NCBI RefSeq assembly: GCF_019655855.1
Contig: NZ_BPFX01000009.1
Span: 62,001 to 126,000, forward strand
DNA length: 64,000 bases
Reading direction: 5' to 3'
DNA from: Pseudomonas paralcaligenes
GTDB lineage: Bacteria; Pseudomonadota; Gammaproteobacteria; Pseudomonadales; Pseudomonadaceae
A model generated the notes under the pieces. That model had not been told where the DNA came from. It saw nothing but the letters and a program-made list of their open reading frames with translations, and did no database searches. The translations under genes were made by a program, and so were the position numbers. This document shows, piece by piece, positions 26,069 to 34,506 of the stretch (positions are counted from its first letter, which is position 1; each line of letters begins with the position of its first letter).

Positions 26069-26138
26069 TAGCTCAAAAGTAGCAATCGGGTAGCAGTTGA
26101 ATAGCAGCTCAGTAGCAGTTCGGTAGCAACAAAGAAGC
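26069..26138. repeat. Phased repeat array A: TAGCAG-type, 11-bp period
   Basis: TAGC begins at 26069, 26080, 26091, 26102, 26113 and 26124, and a variant AAGC at 26135: seven units at exact 11-bp spacing. Four read TAGCAG; the other bases vary (for example GTAGCAGTTGA, GTAGCAGTTCG). The constant spacing puts each motif on the same face of the helix, as in iterons or regulator-binding arrays. Confidence 0.85.
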
Positions 26139-26162
26139 AGGTCACGCTTTTGTTAGGCAGGG

Positions 26163-26225
26163 ATGATGCGAAAATCATCCAGATATGATGCAGATATGAT
26201 GCAGATATGATGCAGATATGATGCA
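26163..26225. repeat. Phased repeat array B: AGATATGATGC, 11-bp period
   Basis: AGATATGATGC is repeated head to tail four times (ATGATG at 26185, 26196, 26207, 26218). An earlier ATGATGC at 26163 lies 22 bp before the first, so in the same phase with one degenerate unit between. The sequence differs from arrays A and C although the period is identical. Confidence 0.88.
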
Positions 26226-26287
26226 GGTTGGGCATAAATCATTCAATTTTGATGCAAATCACTCCGGTCAGAGAGGAATACACTCTG

Positions 26288-26403
26288 AAGACAGAAAGAA
26301 GACAGTTAGAGAACAAAAAAGATACAGCTAGAGAACACTTAGAAGACAGAAAAGCAACAGTAGGCAACTGAAAGACAACTGGGAGACAACAAGAAAGCAA
26401 CAG
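26288..26403. repeat. Phased repeat array C: AGA-ACA type, 11-bp period
   Basis: The C of an A-A/G-A-x-ACA-like motif falls at 26292, 26303, 26314, 26325, 26336, 26347 and 26358, then 26368, 26379, 26390 and 26401: eleven units at 11-bp steps with one 10-bp step. The strand is almost free of T through the array and reads GAAGACAG, GAGAACA, AAGCAACA and similar. It ends 26 bases from the stop of the putative replication gene. Confidence 0.85.
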
Positions 26404-26428
26404 TCTGGTGCTGCGCTGAATACAAAGC

Positions 26429-27262
26429 CTACCTCCTGCCGCTAACTACCATCGCCTTAAGCTGGCTTCTTGCGAGCGTGGCTGCTGTTTTTGCTCCTTG
26501 GGTAGTCGGGACAAAGTCGCCGCTACGATGGCGCTGTAGGAGCCCATGAAAATACTGAATGGGCGACTGAGTTATGTGCCCAGGACGCGCCATCGCTTTG
26601 GACAGCTCGGCCAGTAGAAATCGTGCTTCCTGATCCGGTGTGTTGCGTAGCAAAACGCTAATTTGCTCCCGCTCGCCTGTGGATAACTGCCCAAGTGGCT
26701 CGGGCTCCGGTGTAGTAGGGTTAGAGTTATAGTTACTGTTAGTGTTAACCCGCCCCCTATCGATAGGGTATGGATAGGGTATCGATACCCTATCTGTGGA
26801 GCCTTCATCGACTGCCGATGAAGGGCTAAAAGCGTTGGAGACGAGCTCTCGGAGCTCGCCGTTGTCGGGGAGCCGTTGGATCAGGTCATCGGTGTAAAGC
26901 GTGCGCCATTGCTCGGGTAGCTCCCGAATCTGGTTGAAGGTCTTTTGCCTAAGCGTGGGCCCTAGCGCCATGCGCGGGGAGTTGTGATCCCAACAGATGT
27001 GAACCCACACGTAGCTCTGCTCTGGCTCGTATTCGATGAAGCCTGCATCTTGTAGTCGGCGCAAAATCGGCATGAACTGGGATTCGGTATCCCAGCCCAT
27101 CTCAGACGCAGCAATGCGCGGAACAATCTGGTAAGCGCCAATGATGTTGCTGAAGGGGCAGGTCAGCAGATAGGTGAGCGTCGACCGGTCTTCCTGAGTC
27201 CTGCCAGCCATTTTGGGCGACCGCCAGAATGCAGAGTCATTGATTGTGCGTTGCCTGCTCAT
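26429..27262 (-). CDS. Putative island replication protein (winged-helix N terminus)
   Basis: A 277-residue protein. The N-terminal 110 residues (DSAFWRSPKMAGRTQEDRS, then TCPFSNIIGAYQI and ILRRLQDAGFIEYE) resemble the winged-helix N termini of phage replication-initiation and replisome-organiser proteins, in which a small domain binds origin DNA. A low-complexity Asn/Pro-rich linker follows (about 175-195), then a C-terminal helical part that may contact a helicase or loader. It overlaps the upstream small regulator by ATGA and is followed at once by the 11-bp repeat arrays. The assignment rests on this resemblance and on the neighbouring repeats; other DNA-binding roles remain possible. Confidence 0.5.
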   Translation of the reverse strand: MSRQRTINDSAFWRSPKMAGRTQEDRSTLTYLLTCPFSNIIGAYQIVPRIAASEMGWDTESQFMPILRRLQDAGFIEYEPEQSYVWVHICWDHNSPRMALGPTLRQKTFNQIRELPEQWRTLYTDDLIQRLPDNGELRELVSNAFSPSSAVDEGSTDRVSIPYPYPIDRGRVNTNSNYNSNPTTPEPEPLGQLSTGEREQISVLLRNTPDQEARFLLAELSKAMARPGHITQSPIQYFHGLLQRHRSGDFVPTTQGAKTAATLARSQLKAMVVSGRR

Positions 27263-27483
27263 GCGCTGGCCTCATCAATCAACCGCGCAATGCCTTGAGT
27301 TTTGAAGTAAACACGGCGACCGATTTTAAGCCGGGTATCCCGCAGTTTTTGGGCGAGCTCAGAGTTGCCAGACAGAGTTATGCGTAATCCATCTTTGCTT
27401 CGATGAAGAATATCTGCGACTTGTTCAATTGAAAGTAGAGGTGAGCCTTGAAATTTATCAAGTAGTAGTTGTTCAGTGCTCAA
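27259..27483 (-). CDS. Small helix-turn-helix protein (excisionase/AlpA-like)
   Basis: A 74-residue protein with SIEQVADILHRSKDGLRITLSG (about 18-39) as a helix-turn-helix and RRVYFKTQGIARLID as the wing and C-terminal helix, the layout of MerR/excisionase-type small regulators common beside integrases. The start is TTG at 27483: AGGAG sits eight bases upstream and no ATG fits. It is coupled to the putative replication gene by an ATGA overlap. A role as recombination directionality factor or as activator of the replication gene is inferred from position. Confidence 0.65.
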   Translation of the reverse strand: MSTEQLLLDKFQGSPLLSIEQVADILHRSKDGLRITLSGNSELAQKLRDTRLKIGRRVYFKTQGIARLIDEASA

Positions 27484-27800
27484 TTTATATTCTCCTGAAA
27501 CTTTATTTAGAATAATTTCGTTATCTAACGATTATGTTCGCTAGATGAAGATGGCTTCAGGTTACTTTGCGCTTTTAGATTTGGTCAAATCAGAAAAGTC
27601 AAATAGTATTTACAAGTGTTGACAAAAAACGGTGTGATTCTGCAGTTTTCTGTTTCGGCTTTCTGGCTATCTTATTGTTTTAATTGAAATTTAATATTTT
27701 GCTATGGTTGCATTTTGTTACTATTTGATTTTTTATTTTCTACTTTTGGTCGCCTGGCGGTTGGGTTTTGAGGCTAAAGCTTGGTTGTGAACTAGGTCGG
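27484..27800. promoter_or_regulatory. Very A+T-rich non-coding control region
   Basis: No gene is found. The stretch is only about one third G+C by eye, the lowest in the window. It includes a perfect 12-bp palindrome, CGTTATCTAACG, at 27519-27530, some 36 bases upstream of the small regulator's start, which looks like an operator. On the plus strand TTGACA occurs at 27618 without a good -10. It likely holds the promoter of the regulator-replication gene pair. Confidence 0.45.
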
Positions 27801-27842
27801 CCTCCATTTTTTGCGTGGACTTGTCCACGCAAAAAATGGAGG
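27801..27842. terminator. 42-bp perfect palindrome with A6/T6 tracts (bidirectional terminator)
   Basis: Twenty bases (27801-27820, containing CCATTTTTTGCGTGGAC) pair perfectly with 27823-27842 around a two-base centre. The G+C-rich inner stem GCGTGGAC/GTCCACGC is flanked by T6 and A6, so it can end transcription on both strands. It lies 28 bases past the integrase stop. Confidence 0.7.
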
Positions 27843-27869
27843 AATTTCTTTGCTTGGGTCTCTTGCAGT

Positions 27870-28940
27870 CTACGGTTTGGTTTGCTCAGCCATTCTGTCC
27901 AGCTTGCCTACAAGGTCTTCGGCCCGTAGGTGTGTGTAGCGCTTCAGCATCTGCATCGACTTGTGGCCGCTGATGGCGGAAACCTCCTGGTCGGATAGGC
28001 CGCCCTCGACCAGCCGGCTGACTGCTTCATGGCGCAGATCATGGAAGCGCAGGTCAGGCATGCCGAGTTTCTTCTTCAGTAGCCCCCAGGTCTTGGTGAA
28101 GGCATAGGGGCGGCGTTTATCGTCCTTTCCCGGTTCTCCAAAGAACACCAGGTTGCAGTCCTTGGGGCGAGCGGGGTTCTCCAGGGCTGCCTTGAAAGTC
28201 TCAGTGGCCAGCTTGGTGAGGGGTACGGTTCGTGCGCTGTCGTTCTTGGTGTCAGCAAGGCGCACCACACGTTTTTTCAGGTCGACCTGTTGGCAGCGTA
28301 GCCCGGTAATCTCTGACGAGCGCATGCCGGTCTCCAGGGCGATGCGGACGATCCAGCCCAGCATGGGGTTGCTGTGGTTGTTCACTGCGGCGAGCAGGTG
28401 TCTTTCCTCTTCGGCGCTTAGTCTGCGGTCGCGCCCATCACCAGGGCTTGGTTTGCGGATATTCAATACTGGATTGAAGGTGAGCCCCAGGCCCCACTCC
28501 TGAATCGCCACGGTGAATAAGTGGCTAAGCAGGGCAAGCTCCAGGCGCACGGTGTTGTTGCTGGTAGGGGCGCCGCGCTTGCTCAGGGTGCCTAGGCGGG
28601 TGTCGCGGTAGTTGGCGATGATCTCGGCGGAGAGGGCGGCCAGGGAGTATTTGCCCAGATGCTGGATCAGCTGCTTGGCTTTGGTGGCTTCAGCCTTGCG
28701 CGTGGTGGGTTTCTTGCTGGGCGTCACCTCGGCCAGATAGCGTTCAAGGGCCTTCTCCAGAGTCATGCGCTCGGAGCCGCTGCGCTGGATGTACACGCCC
28801 CTGACCATTTCATCTTCGGTGCGGCGCGCCCAGTCTTCGGCATCACGTTTGGTTCGGAAGGTTTTAGTGTTGGTCGGCCAGCCAGTTTTGCGCACCAAGG
28901 CTTTCCAGGTGCCGGCTTCGGTTTTGACAATCGTGGCCAT
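27870..28940 (-). CDS. Tyrosine-type site-specific integrase
   Basis: A 356-residue integrase. The start ATG at 28940 follows GGAG and gives MATIVKTEAGTWKALVRKTG, a normal arm-binding domain opening; the frame also opens five codons earlier without support. The core-binding domain covers about 60-150. Catalytic residues are Arg207 (TGMRSSE), His300 and Arg303 (HDLRH), His326 (GHKS) and nucleophile Tyr335 (KRYTHL). It integrates the island into the adjacent tRNA gene, 128 bases away. Putative arm-type repeats lie just upstream of its start, so the protein may bind its own promoter region. Confidence 0.95.
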   Translation of the reverse strand: MATIVKTEAGTWKALVRKTGWPTNTKTFRTKRDAEDWARRTEDEMVRGVYIQRSGSERMTLEKALERYLAEVTPSKKPTTRKAEATKAKQLIQHLGKYSLAALSAEIIANYRDTRLGTLSKRGAPTSNNTVRLELALLSHLFTVAIQEWGLGLTFNPVLNIRKPSPGDGRDRRLSAEEERHLLAAVNNHSNPMLGWIVRIALETGMRSSEITGLRCQQVDLKKRVVRLADTKNDSARTVPLTKLATETFKAALENPARPKDCNLVFFGEPGKDDKRRPYAFTKTWGLLKKKLGMPDLRFHDLRHEAVSRLVEGGLSDQEVSAISGHKSMQMLKRYTHLRAEDLVGKLDRMAEQTKP

Positions 28941-28963
28941 GTTTTTGAGCTCCAAAGGCGTGC

Positions 28964-28994
28964 GGCTGTACCGGCACTGTACCGAATTTGTACC
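28964..28994. promoter_or_regulatory. Right-end candidate integrase arm sites
   Basis: GGCTGTACC (28964-28972), GGCACTGTACC (28973-28983) and TTTGTACC (28987-28994) form three tandem related sites. The middle one shares a 12-base identity (GGCACTGTACCG) with the left end at 10919-10930. They sit just upstream of the integrase start and about 75-100 bases from the crossover region in the tRNA. Confidence 0.5.
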
Positions 28995-29036
28995 TTTGGA
29001 CTATAGGACTGTTTCGCAGCGTTGCGCTGCAGAAAG

Positions 29037-29062
29037 TAAAAAGCCGCGCAGTGCGCGGCTTT
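29037..29062 (-). terminator. Island-borne terminator for the tRNA gene
   Basis: On the minus strand AAAGCCGCGC, ACT, GCGCGGCTTT and further T residues form a strong rho-independent terminator five bases past the tRNA CCA end. It belongs to the island, and takes over from the original hairpin now stranded at 10714-10745. Confidence 0.75.
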
Positions 29063-29067
29063 GAAGG

Positions 29068-29144
29068 TGGTGGGCCCACACGGACTCGAACCGTGGACCA
29101 AAGGATTATGAGTCCTCTGCTCTAACCGACTGAGCTATAGGCCC
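29068..29144 (-). tRNA. tRNA with CAU anticodon (tRNA-Ile2 or elongator tRNA-Met)
   Basis: A complete 77-base tRNA gene including the CCA. The acceptor stem GGGCCTA pairs with TGGGCCC; the D arm reads GCTCAGTCGGTTAGAGC; the anticodon loop is CTCATAA (anticodon CAU); the T arm contains GGTTCGAGTCC; the discriminator is A. A CAU anticodon with this acceptor could be the minor isoleucine tRNA (C34 changed to lysidine by TilS) or elongator methionine; I lean to Ile2 from its resemblance to other Ile acceptors. It is the integration target of the island, and 29068-29113 is the near attachment site. Confidence 0.93.
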
Positions 29145-29161
29145 TCAGAAGGAGCGGCGGA

Positions 29162-32100
29162 TTATACCGGCGCCTTTTCCGCGCTGCCAATCGGCAGGGG
29201 GCCGAGAAAGTTGGTGGCGAAGGATTCGGCCGAGAGCGGGCGGCTGATCACGTAGCCCTGGATCTGTTCGCAGCCCTCGCTGGCGAGGAAGGCTTCCTGG
29301 GCCTTGGTTTCCACGCCTTCGGCGATCACCGACATCTGCAGGCTGCGGCCCAGCGCGATGATTGCGCGGGTGATGGCGACATCGTCCGGGTCGCCGGGAA
29401 GGCCGAGGACGAAGGATTTGTCGATCTTGAGGATGTCCAGCGGCAGGCGCTTGAGGTAGCTGAGGGACGAGTAGCCGGTACCGAAGTCATCGATGGCCAG
29501 CTGCAGGCCCAGCGACTTGAGTTCGTGGAGTACCAGCAGCGCTTCCTCGGCCTGGTTCATGATGAAGCTTTCGGTGATCTCCAGTTGCAGGCAGCTGGCC
29601 GCCAGGCCGAAGTCGTCGAGGGTGCCGGCGATGCGCTCCACCAGCTTGGGCTGGCGCAGCTGGCTGCCGGACAGGTTGACCGACAGCGGGCCGAACGGCG
29701 CGTGGCTTTCCTGCCAGGAACGCATCTGCCGGCAGGCTTCCTGCAGCACCCAGTCGCCTAGCTGGAGGATCATGCCGTTGTCTTCGGCCAGCGGGATGAA
29801 GCGATCCGGCGGAATCTCGCCGAACAGCGGATGGTGCCAGCGCAGCAGGGCTTCCGCGCCGACCAGGGTTCTGCTGGTCAGGCACAGCTTCGGCTGGTAG
29901 TAGAGGCTCAGTTCGCCGCGCTCGATGGCGCGGCGCAGCTCCAGCTCCAGGGTCATGCGCTCGGTGGCCTGGAAGGTCAGGTTGCGGGTGTAGAACTCGA
30001 CTCGGTTGCGGCCCTTGGCCTTGGAACTGTACATGGCCGCGTCGGCGTTCTTGACCAGGGTGGCGACGTCCTCGCCATCCCTCGGGTACAGGCTGATGCC
30101 GATGCTGGCGCTGATGAAGAATTCGCTGTCCTCCGCATGGAAGGCCGTGTTGAAGCAGTTCAGCAGCTTGGTCGCCACCCGTTCGGCGTCGGCGGGCAGC
30201 TGCAGGCCGGGCAGCAGCACGATGAACTCGTCGCCGCCCTGCCGCGCCACCGTGTCGATGTCGCGCAGCTGGCCGCGCAGGCGCTGGGCGATGCTCTTGA
30301 GCAACTGGTCGCCGACCGGGTGGCCGAGGCTGTCGTTGATGTGCTTGAAGCGGTCCAGGTCGAGGAACAGCACGGCGCCCTGGCCGCGCTCGGTGCGGGC
30401 CTCCTGCAGCGCCTTGTCCAGGCGGTGTTCGAACAGTGCGCGGTTGGGCAGGCCGGTGAGTGGGTCGTGGTGCGCCTGGTAGTCCAGCCGTTCCTGGGCC
30501 TGCTTGAGCGAGCTGATGTCGGCGAACACACCGACGAAGTGGGTGATCTGCCCGTCCTGGCCACGCACGGCGCTGATGGTCAACCATTCGGGGAACTCCT
30601 CGCCGTTCTTGCGCCGGTTCCAGATCTCGCCCTGCCAGTGCCCTTCCTCGTTCAACTGGCGCCACATGTCTTTGTAGAAGGTCCGGTCATGCCGTTCGGA
30701 GGCGAGCAGACCGGGCTTCTGGCCGAGTGCCTCGGCCTCGCTGTAGCCGGTGATCTCGCTGAAGGCGCGGTTGACCGCAGTGATGCGCTGCTCCAGGTCG
30801 GTGATCATCACCCCCTCGGCCGTGCTCTCGAAGACGGTGGCGGCCAGGTGCAGGCGTTCTTCCATCTGCTCGCGGTCGGTGATGTCGCGGGCGATGGTAA
30901 GCAGGCAGGGTTCGTCTTCGATCATGATCGCCTGGACCGAGAGTTCGCCCAGGCGCAGCCTCCCGTCGCAGGCGTTGAGCCAGGCGCGGAAGTCGCGCAG
31001 GCCCCCATGCTGGCGTACCGCCTCGACCATACGCAGGCGGTCGTCCGGGTTGGCCCACATGTTCAGCTCCCGGGTGGTGTGTCCGAGCGCCTCGGTGATG
31101 TCGTAGCCGGTGATCCGGGTGAAGCCCTCGTTGGCCTCGAGGATCAGCCCGTCGCGCGAGCGGGTGATCAGCAGGCCATCCGGCGAGGCGTGGAAGGCCT
31201 TGGCGAACTTCTCTTCGGACAGGCGCTGGGCCTGCTCGATGCGCTTGGCCTCGCTGATGTCGACCATCAGGCCGTGCAGCAGCGGGCCGTCGTCGCCCGG
31301 CATCGGCGTGACGATGTCGCGAATCCACACGGTGCGGCCGTCGGCCGCCAGCATGCGGTAGTCGAAGCCGGCCTGGCCCTCGCCCTGGATGTGCCGGTGC
31401 GCATGCTCGGCGTCGTCCGGGTGCAGGTGGCGCTGCCAGAAGCCCGGCTCCAGCCATTCGTCCAGGGGATAGCCCAGCAGTTTTTCGGCGTGCGGCGAGA
31501 CGTAGGTGAAGCGCTGTTCCTTGAGGCGCATCTGCCAGGCCACCGCGCTGAGGCTCTCGATGAGGCCTCGATAGTGCTGTTCGCTGCTGCGCAGGCGCTC
31601 TTCCAGGCTTCGGCCCCTGCGCATCTCCTGGCGCAGCCGCTGGTTGATGCGCAGCACGGTGGCCAGTATCAGCAGGGCCAGCAGGAAGACGGGGATGCCA
31701 TAGGGGAGGGCGCGGAGCCAGGCGTCACGCTCGTCCAGCACGCCGCCGACCCAGGGCTCGCGCAGCTTGGCGATTTCCTTCTCGGTCAGTTCGGCGAACA
31801 GCTTGTCGAGGATACCGATCAGCGGCGTGTTCTGGTGCGGCGCGGCCATCGCCAGCTGGTAGCGGTAGGGGGTCTCGCCGGTGATGCTGAGGCCGTCCAG
31901 CTTCAGCTCGCGCAGGCTCCAGACACTGGAGGCGAGGTCGCCGATCATCGCGTCGGCCTGGCCCGTGGCGAGGGCCTGCAGCGCGGCCTCGACGCTGGGC
32001 AACGGCAGCAGGTTGAGGTCGGGGTGGCGGTTGCGCAGGATGACGTGGGGCGCGTAGTCCAGCACCACGGCGATCTTCAGGCCGTACAGCTGGTCCAGCC

Positions 32101-32509
32101 TGCGCGGCTGCGGGCCGCTGCGGTGGGCGAGGATGACGATGGGGAAGTCGAGGTAGGGGCGGGTGAAGGCCAGGTCGCGCTGGCGCTCGGGGGTCGACAT
32201 GATGCCTGGCAGCAGGTCCACCCGGCCTTCCTGGGCGCGGGCCAGCACCTCGCTCCAGTCGTTCGAGGCCACCGGCTGCATCCGGACCTTGAGGCGCTCT
32301 TCGATCAGCCTGACGTAGCTGGCACTGAGGCCGCTGTAGCGGCCTTGTTCGTCGCGGAACTCGAAGGGCGGCCAGGAGGGGTCGATGCCCAGGCGCAGCT
32401 GTGGGTGATCGGCCAGCCAGGCCTGTTCCTCCGGGCTGAGCTCGAGCGCCGCCGCCGGGAGCGCCCAGCACGCCAGACACGACAGGAGAATGGCCAGCAG
32501 ACGCGACAT
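29162..32509 (-). CDS. rmcA: Membrane sensor protein with SBP, PAS, GGDEF and EAL domains (RmcA-like)
   Basis: A 1115-residue c-di-GMP enzyme. Starting at 32509 gives a signal peptide (ending PAAALE); upstream codons lie in the rpoD terminator region. Domain order: periplasmic amino-acid-binding-like SBP_bac_3 domain (about 25-245), a transmembrane helix (about 255-275), several PAS modules, a GGDEF domain with intact GGDEF in RQGGDEFIVLLPG, and an EAL domain with GAEALLRW. Both cyclase and phosphodiesterase motifs look intact; the P. aeruginosa homologue between the tRNA gene and rpoD, RmcA, is a redox- and arginine-linked phosphodiesterase. Symbol rests on architecture and synteny. Confidence 0.85.
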   Translation of the reverse strand: MSRLLAILLSCLACWALPAAALELSPEEQAWLADHPQLRLGIDPSWPPFEFRDEQGRYSGLSASYVRLIEERLKVRMQPVASNDWSEVLARAQEGRVDLLPGIMSTPERQRDLAFTRPYLDFPIVILAHRSGPQPRRLDQLYGLKIAVVLDYAPHVILRNRHPDLNLLPLPSVEAALQALATGQADAMIGDLASSVWSLRELKLDGLSITGETPYRYQLAMAAPHQNTPLIGILDKLFAELTEKEIAKLREPWVGGVLDERDAWLRALPYGIPVFLLALLILATVLRINQRLRQEMRRGRSLEERLRSSEQHYRGLIESLSAVAWQMRLKEQRFTYVSPHAEKLLGYPLDEWLEPGFWQRHLHPDDAEHAHRHIQGEGQAGFDYRMLAADGRTVWIRDIVTPMPGDDGPLLHGLMVDISEAKRIEQAQRLSEEKFAKAFHASPDGLLITRSRDGLILEANEGFTRITGYDITEALGHTTRELNMWANPDDRLRMVEAVRQHGGLRDFRAWLNACDGRLRLGELSVQAIMIEDEPCLLTIARDITDREQMEERLHLAATVFESTAEGVMITDLEQRITAVNRAFSEITGYSEAEALGQKPGLLASERHDRTFYKDMWRQLNEEGHWQGEIWNRRKNGEEFPEWLTISAVRGQDGQITHFVGVFADISSLKQAQERLDYQAHHDPLTGLPNRALFEHRLDKALQEARTERGQGAVLFLDLDRFKHINDSLGHPVGDQLLKSIAQRLRGQLRDIDTVARQGGDEFIVLLPGLQLPADAERVATKLLNCFNTAFHAEDSEFFISASIGISLYPRDGEDVATLVKNADAAMYSSKAKGRNRVEFYTRNLTFQATERMTLELELRRAIERGELSLYYQPKLCLTSRTLVGAEALLRWHHPLFGEIPPDRFIPLAEDNGMILQLGDWVLQEACRQMRSWQESHAPFGPLSVNLSGSQLRQPKLVERIAGTLDDFGLAASCLQLEITESFIMNQAEEALLVLHELKSLGLQLAIDDFGTGYSSLSYLKRLPLDILKIDKSFVLGLPGDPDDVAITRAIIALGRSLQMSVIAEGVETKAQEAFLASEGCEQIQGYVISRPLSAESFATNFLGPLPIGSAEKAPV

Positions 32510-32562
32510 GCGGCAGTTCCGGGAAGCGTTGGATACTCTTGTCAGTGTAGCCGGCGCAGAAG

Positions 32563-32592
32563 CAAAAACCCCGGCGGGTGCCGGGGTTTTGC
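32563..32592. terminator. Terminator after rpoD
   Basis: AAAACCCCGGC, GGGT and GCCGGGGTTTT form an 11-bp stem with A and T tracts on both sides. It lies immediately past the rpoD stop and ends the rpsU-dnaG-rpoD operon on the minus strand. Confidence 0.88.
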
Positions 32593-32594
32593 CA

Positions 32595-34439
<1,845 letters not shown>

Positions 34440-34506
34440 AGCACCCTATCCACTGAAGGTCTTGGCGGGCTGAAAATAAGCCGAGGATTATACCCGATTT
34501 GGCGCA

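Larger units (their letters stand above)
10757..29113. mobile_element. tRNA-targeted genomic island carrying defence genes
   Basis: The element is bounded by the 46-bp direct repeat (10757-10802 and 29068-29113) and carries a tyrosine integrase next to the intact tRNA, a small helix-turn-helix protein, a putative replication protein, an array of 11-bp repeats and a ribbon-helix-helix-like protein. Cargo: type I restriction-modification with an embedded Abi_2 gene, a NERD protein, a large nuclease-like NTPase and an unrecognised PD-(D/E)XK-like protein. Base composition is visibly less G+C-rich than the flanks. I see no relaxase, conjugation or phage structural genes, so it is an integrative island that may need help to move. 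Confidence 0.88.

Noticed and set aside
26020..26235. 71-residue minus-strand open frame
   Set aside because: It is made of the tandem 11-bp repeats and adjacent low-complexity DNA, has no ribosome site and gives an implausible Cys/His/Leu-rich protein.
26069..26403. CRISPR array
   Set aside because: The repeats are 11-bp period units without unique spacers of constant length, and no cas gene is present.
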